DNA of 64,000 bases from Streptomyces misionensis (lineage in GTDB: Bacteria; Actinomycetota; Actinomycetes; Streptomycetales; Streptomycetaceae): contig NZ_FNTD01000004.1 in assembly GCF_900104815.1 (NCBI RefSeq), positions 3,550,501-3,614,500 of the forward strand. The letters are read 5' to 3'. Positions 1 through 8,569 of the stretch are shown here, piece after piece (the first letter of the stretch is position 1; every line of letters begins with the position of its first letter). The position numbers and the translations under genes are program-made. The notes under the pieces are model-generated. The model was not told the origin of the DNA. It was given only the letters and a program-made list of their open reading frames with translations, and made no database searches.

Positions 1-1
1 C

Positions 2-526
2 ACCCGCCGGGTCAACGACCACGGTATGGAGATCTTTAGGCAAACGCTGAAGCTTCTCGAAGACTGCCCAGCGAACTGCCATGAGTCCTGCTACCGCTGT
101 CTGCGCAGCTTCCGCAATCGGTTCGAACACAACCTCCTTGACCGCCACGTCGGGGCCAGTCTCCTGCGCTATCTGATCGACGACACGCCACCTGCCCTTG
201 ACGAAGCACGACTCGCGCGGTCGACCGACAAGCTCTTCGAGGATCTCGATAGCCGAGAGCTCGGTATCACGTTCAAGCGAAACGTCAAAACCGACGTCGA
301 AGGTGTCGGGCCGGTCACTGCGCCCATCTTGGCTAGGGAGAGTGACCGTCAATGGATCATCGGTGTTCACAGCCCTCTGACTCCGGGTGTAGCACCGAAC
401 GACCGGTTGCAGCATGTCCAGGCAAGTTCCGGGAAGAGCAAAGTTTCGGTCCATCTGGTTGACGATTTGGTGATTTCCCAGAACTTGCCATTCGCGACCC
501 AAACCGTTCTGAAGACTCTGACATGA
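2..526 (+). CDS. C-terminal end of DUF1998 (MZB-type) protein, likely DruE-like helicase; 5' truncated by window
   Basis: The frame is open from the window edge, so only about the last 174 residues are visible. The visible part carries the Cys cluster and following motif typical of DUF1998/MZB domains: CPANCHESCYRCL, then R-N-R and LLDRHVG. This domain ends large superfamily-2 helicases such as Druantia DruE, MrfA and DISARM DrmB. The DUF4338 gene about 5 kb downstream favours a DruE-like assignment. The helicase motor would lie upstream and cannot be seen, so the family call is inference. A strong hairpin terminator follows the stop codon. Confidence 0.7.
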   Translation, partial: TRRVNDHGMEIFRQTLKLLEDCPANCHESCYRCLRSFRNRFEHNLLDRHVGASLLRYLIDDTPPALDEARLARSTDKLFEDLDSRELGITFKRNVKTDVEGVGPVTAPILARESDRQWIIGVHSPLTPGVAPNDRLQHVQASSGKSKVSVHLVDDLVISQNLPFATQTVLKTLT

Positions 527-624
527 GCCAGAACAGGACGCAAGTGACGACATTGAGGCTTGGGGTTGACCGGATTAGCCTCCATTGCCTCTCCTGCTCG
601 CACGGCAAGGGTATATAGCCCACC

Positions 625-662
625 GGGCGGCGGCCCGCATATTGCTATGCGGGCCGCCGCCC
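625..662. terminator. Strong rho-independent-type hairpin
   Basis: A perfect 17-bp stem (GGGCGGCGGCCCGCATA and its complement) with a 4-nt TTGC loop lies 99 bases after the DUF1998 stop. No U-tract follows, as is common in Streptomyces. It probably separates the helicase transcript from the DUF4365 gene. The rest of the 527-803 gap shows no gene. Confidence 0.8.
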
Positions 663-803
663 GTGCTGAAATAACGAAGAAGCCTAGCGTCACTCTACAC
701 AAAGATAGACGGAAGCACCACAAGTAAGAACCTTCTACCCTGAGCGTTACCCCTTCCTTTGTGAATCGCTAGGGCAATCGATGAAAGATACCAAAGGGGC
801 AGA

Positions 804-1370
804 ATGGCCGAAGGTGGCACTGGTGAGGAGATGGGCGAACAAGACCTTGCGGAGGGTCAGATACCCATCACGGCACTACAGGAGCACTTCAGCGTGTCGT
901 TCACGCGGATGATTGCTTATGCGGCTGGATGCTCTATAAAAACTCACGAGACCGATTTTGAGGGCGTTGACATCACTATTGTTTCTTCGACGGAGTACCG
1001 CGGTTTCTATGGGCCGCAGTTCGAGCTTCAATTGAAGTGCACCTACCAAGAGAGCTTGCTTAAAGATGACAGCATGACATGGAAAATGAAGGCAAAACCG
1101 TTTCGAAAACTAACTCGCGCGAAGCGGTATATCCCCGCCTACCTTGGTGTCCTCCTTATTCCACGCGAGCCGGAACCCTGGCTTCACATAAATGAATACG
1201 GCTTGTATACGCGTAGCCGCATGTTCTGGGAGTCTGCGGATAACCTTAGATACGACGGCCCGATCAATGATTACCACACGGTACATCTACCACGCCGGAA
1301 CCTTTTCACGGGTGAGCAGCTTCTGGGCATCATGAAGTCAATCGGCGATGCAGAGAGGGGCCTGAGGTGA
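804..1370 (+). CDS. DUF4365 domain protein
   Basis: This 188-aa protein matches the DUF4365 pattern: an N-terminal helix resembling ALQEHFSVSFTRMIAYAAG, then DFEGVDITI, then FELQLKCT. The D...D...QxK spacing resembles a PD-(D/E)XK nuclease-like core, so a nuclease-related role is possible but unproven. The end, HLPRRNLFTGEQLLGIM, is also typical. The ATG has AAAGGGG seven bases upstream. Its stop overlaps the next GTG by 4 bp, so the two are translationally coupled. GC is visibly lower than in the core genes, consistent with transfer. DUF4365 genes often sit in defence islands. Confidence 0.72.
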   Translation: MAEGGTGEEMGEQDLAEGQIPITALQEHFSVSFTRMIAYAAGCSIKTHETDFEGVDITIVSSTEYRGFYGPQFELQLKCTYQESLLKDDSMTWKMKAKPFRKLTRAKRYIPAYLGVLLIPREPEPWLHINEYGLYTRSRMFWESADNLRYDGPINDYHTVHLPRRNLFTGEQLLGIMKSIGDAERGLR

Positions 1371-2560
1371 GCCGAGCGGTGTTTGACAGCTACCGTGAAA
1401 TTGCATCCGCGCTGACTCCTCCTGCGGTCTCTCAGTTCCTGGCTTATCACGACTGGGAGCTGGAACAGAAGCAGCCGCAGGTTCGCGAGGTTTGGCGCTA
1501 CCGGTCAGGCTCATTGGCCACCGCGCCCCGTGTCATGGTCCCGCTAGCCACAGATTACGCAGATTTCACACCACGCTTCGCGGACGCGTTGGAGTCACTC
1601 GGGCATATTCACGACTGGGATGCCGGGCAACTACTGGAACACATCATCGCCACACGAGCGGACTTGTTCTTTGTCCGTCTCGATCAAGAAATGATCGACG
1701 GGACAATCCCTTTCCAGCAGGCCGAAAAGACGCTACAAGCGGTCCTCAAGTTGATGAAGTCAGCAGCGACTACTGCAGCCGATCCCAATCATCCAAACAA
1801 GGGACGGAGGCCGACAGCGGTCAACGAGTTCCTGGAAGAGGATGCAAGACTGGGGCACACGAAGCGTGGAAGTTTTGTCTTCACTGTAGTATCCCGTCTA
1901 GGCGAGGCTAATCCGCAGCCAGCCCATGGCCACGAACAACCTGCTATGCCTTTTCCACGTCAAGTCATGGAGACATTGGCCAGAGGCCTTGAGACCACAA
2001 AACGTCTGACACAGTCCTGGGACGAAGAGGTTTTCTCATCTCCAAGCAGCCTAGGGCTTAGTGCGGGGCTAGTGGAGTCGCTCGAAGAGATGTCCCAGTC
2101 ACAGCGCCTTCGCTCACTGGACTTGTCTTTCGAGTGGGCAGCGGCTGAGCGCAGGCCAGACGTTGGCCTAGCAACGATTACGCTAGACCGACAAACGATT
2201 GTTGAGCTTCCACGTGTTCGGGAGCAACTCATACGAAGGGAAGATCCCGTCCGGCGAGAAAGGCTAGTCGGTCTCGTTAAGTCGCTTATACGGGAAGGCT
2301 CGACGCCCAATGGCGAAGAGGCAGGAACAGCCATTATCGTGGCGGAGGTAAAACGAAGGACTTTGCGAGTTCATGTTCCACTGACAGGAGCGGATCACAG
2401 CTGGGCGATCATGGCCTATGAACGCCAACTTCCCTTTACGGTGACGGGCGACCTGTCCTACGAGCGCCGCACTTGGCGCCTAAGCGGCCGTATCGAGGTC
2501 GACTCGAGCTTCCTACGCCACTTTACAGGTTCAGAAAATTCCGACTCGGGCAGTTCCTAA
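1367..2560 (+). CDS. Conserved hypothetical protein, coupled to DUF4365 gene
   Basis: This 397-aa soluble protein has no domain I recognise. It has no signal peptide and no membrane segment, and is charged throughout. A mid-region with K-G-R-R-P-T and a C-terminal beta-rich part (IIVAEVKRRTLRVHVPL) suggest two domains. The GTG start overlaps the preceding TGA by 4 bp, so it is co-translated with the DUF4365 protein and probably works with it. The TAA stop is also the left copy of the insertion sequence's target duplication, so the IS landed exactly behind the gene and left the protein intact. Confidence 0.65.
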   Translation: MSRAVFDSYREIASALTPPAVSQFLAYHDWELEQKQPQVREVWRYRSGSLATAPRVMVPLATDYADFTPRFADALESLGHIHDWDAGQLLEHIIATRADLFFVRLDQEMIDGTIPFQQAEKTLQAVLKLMKSAATTAADPNHPNKGRRPTAVNEFLEEDARLGHTKRGSFVFTVVSRLGEANPQPAHGHEQPAMPFPRQVMETLARGLETTKRLTQSWDEEVFSSPSSLGLSAGLVESLEEMSQSQRLRSLDLSFEWAAAERRPDVGLATITLDRQTIVELPRVREQLIRREDPVRRERLVGLVKSLIREGSTPNGEEAGTAIIVAEVKRRTLRVHVPLTGADHSWAIMAYERQLPFTVTGDLSYERRTWRLSGRIEVDSSFLRHFTGSENSDSGSS

Positions 2561-2577
2561 GAGCTCGTAACACGATC
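2561..2577 (+). repeat. Left terminal inverted repeat of the IS
   Basis: 17 bp, one mismatch to the right end; preceded by the TAA target copy at 2558-2560. Confidence 0.85.
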
Positions 2578-2634
2578 TTGTGGATGTGTGCTGGCCGACC
2601 GTGACCAGCACGACGATTCTGCTGTTCGTGAGGT

Positions 2635-3453
2635 GTGGGGAACCGGCCGTGGATCGTGGAAAACGACTTGTGGGCGCTGATCGAGCCGCTGCTGCCGCCC
2701 TGGCCGCAGAAGGCGCCCGGCCCGAAGCCGGTGGACGACCGGCTGTGCCTGCAGGGCATCCTGTACGTGCTCTACAACGACGTCAGCTGGCAACTGCTGC
2801 CATTGGAGCTGGGGTTCGGCTCCGGCCAGACCTGCTGGCGCCGACTGGGCCGGTGGCATGAGGCCGGCGTCTTCGACCAGTTGCACCGTCTCCTGCTCGC
2901 CGAGCTGCACGCAGCCGACGAGCTGGACTGGTCCCGGGCCTGCGTGGATGCCTCCCACATCCGCGCGAAAAAGGGGGCGAAGCAACCGGCCCGTCACCGG
3001 TCGACCGCGGGAAGAGGGGCAGTAAGCACCGTCTGATCTGCGACGGCAGAGGCACCCCGTTCAAGGTCATCACCACCGCGGCCAACGTCAACGACGTCAC
3101 ACAGACGCTGGCCCTGGTCGACGGCATCCCGCCGGTGGCCGGCAAGCCCGGCCGCCCGCGGCGCCGGCCGGACGCCGTGCTCGGCGACAAGGGCTACGAC
3201 AGCAACTCCAACCGCCGTGAACTCGCAGGCGCCGGATCCTGCCGGTGATCTCCCGCAAGGGCGCCCCGAACATCCACGGCCTGGGAAAGCTCCGCTACGT
3301 CGTCGAGCAGACCTTCTCGCTCCTGCACCACTTCAAGCGCCTGGCCGTCTGCTGGGAACGACGCCTCGAACTGCACGACGCCCTCGTCTCCCTGGCCTGC
3401 GGCCTCATCTGCTGGAGACGCCTCAAGCCCGACCATGATCGTGTTACTAGCTC
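2635..3453 (+). pseudogene. IS5-family DDE transposase, two frameshifts
   Basis: The frame starting at 2635 gives the N-terminal DUF4096-type part (WALIEPLLPP, WQLLPLELG, WRRLGRWHEAGVFDQL, CVDASHIRA with the first catalytic Asp). At the A5G5 tract (2968-2977) the continuation moves to the -1 frame, which carries DRGKRGSKH and AVLGDKGYDS with the second Asp. Near 3222 one base is missing and the end (SRKGAPNIHGLGKLRYVVEQ, with the E region) is in the third frame. The first shift lies on a slippery-type heptamer (A AAG GGG) and could be programmed. The second looks like true decay, so the enzyme is probably inactive. Confidence 0.82.
3437..3453 (-). repeat. Right terminal inverted repeat of the IS
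   Basis: 17 bp complementary to the left end except at one base; followed by the TAA target copy at 3454-3456. Confidence 0.85.
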
Positions 3454-3647
3454 TAAGGAGCGGCACTTCGTCGGCACCCTACAGCGGATGAAGCAGTGGC
3501 GCCCATTCGCCTGCCGGGTATGCGCTGGGACGACATCGAGGCGAGCAGTTGTCGGGCTTTGGACGCGATCGCAGCCGCCCTAAGCTGACATTTATGACGC
3601 CTGTGCCGCCCCTCATGCCCCGCACTCGACGAAGGGACATCTCCCGG

Positions 3648-5624
3648 CTACGTGAACATGGGCAGCATTCCTTGGTCGATCGGCGGCATCCCGTCTCCAG
3701 TAGACAACGGTACCCGTGCACCATGCCGGACTGGGCGGACCAGCCGATGGGAACGCATGGACTCAAGGACATCCTGGCGTGCGGCCCTCTGCCGACACCA
3801 GCGTTCAAGCCACCAGTTGGCGACCCTGTCGTCTGCTTCAGGCAGATCGGGATTGAGTAGGTACTCCGGCTCCTCAACGATGCCGAGTGAGTAGTCCCGC
3901 AGGTTTTCGACCAACGGAACGCCGTAGAGGATGCGTTCGCGGCCATGCCTGAGCAGTTCGTTGGCGGGCCACCCAAGTGCGGCGATACCTAGCCTCACCT
4001 TCCGTAGACGGGGGCTGACTCCTTCACCGAACAGATTGTTGACTCGTACGAGCGATCCGCGTAGGGCCGAGAGTCGAACAAGGGCTTCGACGGTCTCACC
4101 GGAGAAGTGAGAGGTTCCAAAGGAGCGTGACCGTCCAAGTTCGTGGAATCCCATCCGGGCGCTGCTCTTTCCTCCCATCACTTCAGCCGGCCAGAACAAC
4201 CGGTTGTACTGGCTTGAACCAGTTCCATAGAGCGACGTCGTTCCGATGAAAGAAAGGCGAGGCTCGCGCAGGATTGGCCGGCCGGCCATCGCAGAGGCGA
4301 TCTCACTGGGGCGTGCGTACTTCTCGCGGTAAGCAGTCAGCACCCTCGGTGAGACGGCCAGAGCCCCCACGAGCTTGCCTGCCACCAGCGCGTTATAAGG
4401 TGCCACGGCGCCGCAGACGGTGAGGTCGGCGATGACGGTACCGACCCGCTCTCCGCGTGCGCGGCGTACCACGCGACGCATCTGTGCCCGCGCCTTGGAG
4501 TCCGAGAAAGCTTTGGTAAGTCCTTCGGCCGTGGGTGGAGAGAGATAGGCTCCCAAGAGGGTGACTATCTCCAGAGTCTCGGCGAGCGCCGCTGAACGCT
4601 TACTGCGAAACAGATCTGTCGTGGCCCGATCTACCCACGCATCACGTTCAATGTTGCGGACCTCGCGGATTGTGCTCGCCTGGTGGTGGCGCTGGCGGTG
4701 CCGTTCAGCGTCAGCCCGCAGTCGGGCGATCACTTCCGAGGTAGGCGCCGTCAGGTCGGTCGGTTGAAGGATCCCGTCGCGGAGCAGATCATCAACGTAG
4801 ATCTCCTCCTGCTGAATCTTGATCCGTCGGGCCAGCCAATGGGCGATGTCAGCAGTGGGCTCAGCTCGCACTTGTTCAAGAAACTGATCAGTTTCCCAGC
4901 CCATCCAGCGGTCGCGCTCGGCGATCTGGACAACCGGACTGGAGATCGCCGCCAGCCCAATGACGGTGTGGAATGCAGTGGCCGCGTCCCGGATCAAGAT
5001 TGGCATCGAGCGGCCGGGCACGGTTGCGTAGGCGTTAGACCAGGTGTGACGGAAGTAACGCCATATGTCATGCAGTTTGAACCCCGTCAGCTCGCAGGTC
5101 GAGCTGTCGACAATCTGAACGTACGGTCTGATGACGTCTGTGGATGCACCGGCAGTCTCTAGTGCGTCCGCCAGCTCCCGGCCGTCGCGCATTAGGTCGA
5201 AGATAGAGACCAGTCGACCGCCGTACTGATGAGTGCGCTCCATACTCTCGACGAAGCGCCGAACGCTGCTCTGCCTGAGTTGCTCGTCCCGACGCAGATG
5301 CTCTTGGCGGCGGACCCGGGCTTTCTCCGCCTGTCGGTCACCACTCGCCAACGGGGGCGTGAAGACATGCCCGGACTTACCAGTCTGGATCGTCCAGCCC
5401 TGATCTACCAGATCGATGGCGGTATGAGCAGCTGCCGCAAGCAGCGGCTGCTCATACAGGTTCCTGATCTTGGCTGCCTGAATCCAGTGAGCGTGAGTGT
5501 TCACATCCGTGCAACCGGGGGGAGTGCTCGCTAGCAGGGTGCAGAGACGAGCGAATGCCTGCTTCTCCTGGCGGGAAGCGTCGGCGGGGAGGCTGAGGGT
5601 AACCGGCTTGGCCTCTTCTTTCAT
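3648..5624 (-). CDS. DUF4338 protein, Druantia DruA-like
   Basis: This 658-aa protein has a C-terminal half matching DUF4338, the family of Druantia DruA. Visible motifs are PYNALVAGKL (about residues 409-418), LAVSPRVLTAYREKYARP, and GTTSLYGTGSSQYNRL (461-476). The N-terminal part is Arg-rich and helical and is not recognised. I place the start at the ATG overlapping the TGA of the ATPase gene (ATGA), 12 codons inside the longest frame, because that overlap implies translational coupling. In Druantia, DruA acts with the DruE helicase against phage, but its biochemical role is unresolved. The gene is convergent with the DUF4365 pair; the IS lies between them. Confidence 0.75.
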   Translation of the reverse strand: MKEEAKPVTLSLPADASRQEKQAFARLCTLLASTPPGCTDVNTHAHWIQAAKIRNLYEQPLLAAAAHTAIDLVDQGWTIQTGKSGHVFTPPLASGDRQAEKARVRRQEHLRRDEQLRQSSVRRFVESMERTHQYGGRLVSIFDLMRDGRELADALETAGASTDVIRPYVQIVDSSTCELTGFKLHDIWRYFRHTWSNAYATVPGRSMPILIRDAATAFHTVIGLAAISSPVVQIAERDRWMGWETDQFLEQVRAEPTADIAHWLARRIKIQQEEIYVDDLLRDGILQPTDLTAPTSEVIARLRADAERHRQRHHQASTIREVRNIERDAWVDRATTDLFRSKRSAALAETLEIVTLLGAYLSPPTAEGLTKAFSDSKARAQMRRVVRRARGERVGTVIADLTVCGAVAPYNALVAGKLVGALAVSPRVLTAYREKYARPSEIASAMAGRPILREPRLSFIGTTSLYGTGSSQYNRLFWPAEVMGGKSSARMGFHELGRSRSFGTSHFSGETVEALVRLSALRGSLVRVNNLFGEGVSPRLRKVRLGIAALGWPANELLRHGRERILYGVPLVENLRDYSLGIVEEPEYLLNPDLPEADDRVANWWLERWCRQRAARQDVLESMRSHRLVRPVRHGARVPLSTGDGMPPIDQGMLPMFT

Positions 5625-7078
5625 GACTTCTGAAGCATCCGTCCGTAGGTTTTGCTCCATACTCGCAGGAGGTCGTCGCAGTCGTGACCATCGCGGACTA
5701 GGAGGGTCGTGGTGCGGGCAAAGGATAGGAGGAACAGTTCAAGTGCAGTGCGTAGATCTCTACCCGCCTCGTCGCTCAGTGCCTGCAGGGGTCGGTACAA
5801 CGCTGCGAAGGCTGGATGATCAACGTTCAGTGTGACGTCGAGCGTGCGCCGCTTCAGGACCGACGTGAACATCGTCTCGATCGGCAGTTGCTCGGACCCG
5901 ATTCGATAGCTCAGAGCGCCCGAGCTCCTTCCGGTCGACCGGATAACGGGCAGGTCGGCGTCCACGGCCTCCGCTATACGGCACGATGTTTCTGTTGCCG
6001 CTAGGAACTTGACCTCCTCAAAGGCTTGGCGTACGCGCGAGTTCAGCAGCCGAGCGATCGACTCCAGCTCGGGCCCAAGAGCCTCTTGAAGTTCCCGAGA
6101 CGGCCGAATGCCCTGTTTGTTCACCGTGATCCCGAAGTGCTCATCAAGGATGGGATCGAAGTCGATCTCACATCGCCACCAGTCATCGTAATTTTCCTTG
6201 CGCTTCGCCCCCATGAGATGCCAGCCACTCGCGATCTCACGGCCGGCACGCAGGATGGATACGCCGGCTCCGCCGACGATGCCCATGCGCCGTTTGGTCA
6301 CATTGTCCAGGTGATGCCATTGCTGAACCGGAAGCATCGCGAACCGGACCGTGACGAAGGCGGTCTTGCCCGATGAGGTGGCAAGTTCATAGCGGATTGA
6401 CTCGAAAGCCAGCCGTGCACTACGGCCCTCGATCCTGGTTGTAAGGAGCATGGGATCGACTGAGTCGACTTGCTTCCCGTTGATGGTCAAGACAAGTTCG
6501 CCGCTGCTCAGAAAGCGTCGGTACAGGCGTCCGAGGTCACGACGCAGGGCCCGCTCCAGCCAGGCGAGGCGGCGATACTCGATGCGGTCGCAGTTTCGCC
6601 AGACCACCCGGCACCCCGAGCCTGCAGTACTGCCAGGTTGGCGGCGCGCACGAAGGTCAACTGGGGCCCCGGCAGCGACAGCATCAACGTCCAAAGAGAC
6701 CTGGTGCGCGCTCCGGCCGTTCTGCCAAGAGATCACCTCGATCCGTCGAGCCTGGCTAAGCGATGCGGCAGGCAGTCCCATGCCGAAGCGACCGAACGAT
6801 TTCCGCTCGTCGAAGCGTGACGAACCACCGAAGCGGAGGCACGCCTCAATCTCGGAACGCGACATCCCGTGACCGTTGTCCTCGACAGAGATCTCCGGAT
6901 CATCGTCTGCTTTGGTCCGCACGACCGTGATCGCGACCTCGGTTGCTGCCGCCTGGAGGGAGTTGTCGATGAGTTCTGCGAGAGCGGTCGAGAGGCTGAC
7001 GTAGCCCGACTCCCGGATCGCTCGGATGAAGTTGGAGGAGACCAGGAGGTCATCCTTCCGGTGCGTCTGCTGGCCCAT
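5621..7078 (-). CDS. GHKL (Hsp90/MORC-like) ATPase
   Basis: This 485-aa protein shows the Bergerat ATP-binding fold at its N-terminus. The N-box is ELIDNS (E35, D38, N39), motif G1 is DNGHGM (67-72), and G2 is GRFGMGLP (96-103). The remainder resembles the transducer-type domain of MORC/Hsp90-like proteins, ending in an unrecognised helical part. It is cytoplasmic, with no membrane segment. The start at 7078 has GGGAG five bases upstream; upstream ATGs at 7090 and 7126 are possible. It is operonic with the DUF4338 gene (4-bp overlap) and the 127-aa gene. Hsp90-like ATPases recur in defence islands; a role as an ATP-driven switch or clamp is inference. Confidence 0.8.
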   Translation of the reverse strand: MGQQTHRKDDLLVSSNFIRAIRESGYVSLSTALAELIDNSLQAAATEVAITVVRTKADDDPEISVEDNGHGMSRSEIEACLRFGGSSRFDERKSFGRFGMGLPAASLSQARRIEVISWQNGRSAHQVSLDVDAVAAGAPVDLRARRQPGSTAGSGCRVVWRNCDRIEYRRLAWLERALRRDLGRLYRRFLSSGELVLTINGKQVDSVDPMLLTTRIEGRSARLAFESIRYELATSSGKTAFVTVRFAMLPVQQWHHLDNVTKRRMGIVGGAGVSILRAGREIASGWHLMGAKRKENYDDWWRCEIDFDPILDEHFGITVNKQGIRPSRELQEALGPELESIARLLNSRVRQAFEEVKFLAATETSCRIAEAVDADLPVIRSTGRSSGALSYRIGSEQLPIETMFTSVLKRRTLDVTLNVDHPAFAALYRPLQALSDEAGRDLRTALELFLLSFARTTTLLVRDGHDCDDLLRVWSKTYGRMLQKS

Positions 7079-7169
7079 CGCCACTCCCATGACTTGCCCG
7101 TATCTCTGCGTCGAGAGTAGCTGCATCGACGCGGCCCTGGGAAGTAGATCATTTTTGGTGCGGCAGGGG

Positions 7170-7553
7170 TCAGGCGGGCCTGGTCGTGATCGTCACCGTG
7201 ATCCGCTTGGTCTTGGCTGGTTCGATCAAGTCCAGGCCCGTCCCATCCACCATCAGAAGACGGACGGTAGGGCGATTGGCCCCGGCGGCGAACCGATAGG
7301 GCTCGGCGGACTCAAGAAGGATCACCCGACCGGTGCGCTGCAGATCGAACGAGATGACATGGCTCGTCGTGTCGACGCGAAGGATGCGATCGACGACATC
7401 TGCCGCGGTCACCACCTCCCCCGCTAGCGCCTCTGGAGGTGGCGAAAGCGTCTTCAGCGAGTTGATGCCGAGCACCTGGAGTGCGGCGATCTTCTGCCCC
7501 GTGAGGGGTTCCAGCAGAGACTCGATCTCTGCTGCTGACTGGATGGTACCCAT
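7170..7553 (-). CDS. Hypothetical 127-aa protein, first gene of the DruA/GHKL operon
   Basis: The protein is not recognised. The N-terminal half has a helix-hairpin-helix-like stretch (LTGQKIAALQVLGINSLKTL), suggesting nucleic-acid or protein docking. The C-terminal half is beta-rich (VISFDLQ, RVILLES, TVRLLMVDG). The frame is open further upstream, but codon use is poor there. The ATG at 7553 begins the well-behaved part, although I see no strong ribosome site. It lies 91 bases before the ATPase start in the same direction, so it is probably part of the same unit. Confidence 0.5.
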   Translation of the reverse strand: MGTIQSAAEIESLLEPLTGQKIAALQVLGINSLKTLSPPPEALAGEVVTAADVVDRILRVDTTSHVISFDLQRTGRVILLESAEPYRFAAGANRPTVRLLMVDGTGLDLIEPAKTKRITVTITTRPA

Positions 7554-8012
7554 GCGAGCATGATGACTGATGGAAGAGCAAGGCAGGCACCGGGTCGACC
7601 GGCTGCTTCCTCCGTGAGTGTGGTGCGGAACGTCTCCGTGAGGGAAATTCGCAGTTTCACGATGGTTCGCTGGGCGACCGCTGAGCCGCGCGGTGCTGGA
7701 CGCCGTCCGGCCGGTCCCGGGCCCTCGGGCCGGTGCCCGGGTCGAGTGGGAGATCTTATAGAGACGGATCCGATCCAAGCCCTGGAGTCGCTCCCTGCGG
7801 AGGAGACGGAGGGAGCCAAGGACGAGAGCACGGCGGGCGAACCGGCAACCTCCCAGAGGCGTTGGCCGCACTCCACAGCTTGCCCCGCCTCCGCCCGGCG
7901 AGCCACAGGCTCCACGACGGTATAGAAGCTGCCCGAGCGCGCCTCCGGCCGAGGGGACCGGACGAAGCAGATCCCGAAGCTCCCCTGTGACGCAGCCCCG
8001 GAGGCCATCTCA
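7554..8012. other. Gene-poor stretch
   Basis: About 460 bases upstream of the 127-aa gene. Frames are open on both strands but have neither Streptomyces third-position GC bias nor recognisable motifs. The promoter of the minus-strand operon should lie near 7560-7650. I see nothing else convincing. Confidence 0.4.
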
Positions 8013-8040
8013 AGGAGGAACCGCCGGGCCGCTTCCTCCT
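8013..8040 (-). terminator. Hairpin at the end of a small minus-strand frame
   Basis: AGGAGGAA pairs with TTCCTCCT around a GC-rich loop, directly at the stop codon of the small frame 8039-8200. It could terminate that gene, or be a structured remnant. Confidence 0.4.
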
Positions 8041-8200
8041 ACAGTTCCTCCTCTGTGACAGCGTCGGCCCACGGCAACTTGCAGAAGTCACTGATCATTC
8101 GGTCCTGAGCAGGGTGGCGTGGCAGCAGCCCAGCCCAGCATGCAAGGGGCTTCCACGAAGCCTGGTCCTCCCGGGTGAGATGACCAGTGCCTGTAGTCAT
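8039..8200 (-). CDS. Possible 53-aa protein or gene remnant
   Basis: A short frame ending MISDFCKLPWADAVTEEEL has a plausible composition and is followed at once by a hairpin. There is no ribosome site upstream of its ATG. The reading continues upstream in another frame, so this may be the tail of a decayed gene. No family is recognised. Confidence 0.25.
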   Translation of the reverse strand: MTTGTGHLTREDQASWKPLACWAGLLPRHPAQDRMISDFCKLPWADAVTEEEL

Positions 8201-8483
8201 GGGCGACTTTAGCCATCGCGCTCCGTCGCGGGTTGCGCTGAGCTCCGGACGGGCCCAGTGCAACCGGCTGGAGCATGGAGATGCCGGCGGCAATGAACTC
8301 ACTCAGCAGAGCGCACGGTCGGTGGGAAGCCCGCTTGGGGCGTTGAGCGCTGCGCTCCCCAGTCCACGGCAGGCGCTCCTCTGGGCGGGCTGCCTTCCCC
8401 ATTCCCCCAGGTGAGTCGCTACCTACGGGCACCACAGTGGGTAACTGCGCACCTCATGACCTCAGGCGCTTCAACCATGTTGG

Positions 8484-8507
8484 AGACAACGTGAGTTGTT
8501 GTTGTCT
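8484..8507. promoter_or_regulatory. Candidate operator upstream of the coiled-coil/wHTH gene
   Basis: A perfect 7-bp inverted repeat, AGACAAC and GTTGTCT, with a 10-bp spacer lies 63-86 bases before the GTG at 8570. A TATGCT follows at 8507-8512 and could be a -10 box. It may be bound by the product of the following gene (autoregulation), which is inference. The surrounding 8201-8569 stretch shows no gene. Confidence 0.4.
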
Positions 8508-8569
8508 ATGCTGTCGCCGCGGATCATGAGAACCGCGCCAACCGGTATGCGACATGGGGGAGACGCGCA

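Larger units (their letters stand above)
2561..3453 (+). mobile_element. IS5-family insertion sequence, 893 bp, degenerate
   Basis: Both ends can be read directly. Terminal inverted repeats are GAGCTCGTAACACGATC on the left and its near-complement on the right (16 of 17 match). They are flanked by a TAA direct repeat (2558-2560 and 3454-3456). Size, short repeats and 3-bp duplication fit the IS5 family, IS427/IS1031-like groups. The single transposase gene inside is frameshifted. Removing the element and one TAA restores the pre-insertion sequence. Confidence 0.85.

Noticed and set aside
1..526. DISARM DrmB or MrfA as the source of the DUF1998 tail
   Set aside because: No DISARM methylase or PLD gene and no MrfB-like exonuclease is seen nearby, while a DUF4338 gene is. 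Not excluded, because the upstream part is missing.
7560..7925. Plus-strand 121-codon frame upstream of the 127-aa gene
   Set aside because: Pro/Arg/Ala-rich with no ribosome site, no codon bias and no motif.
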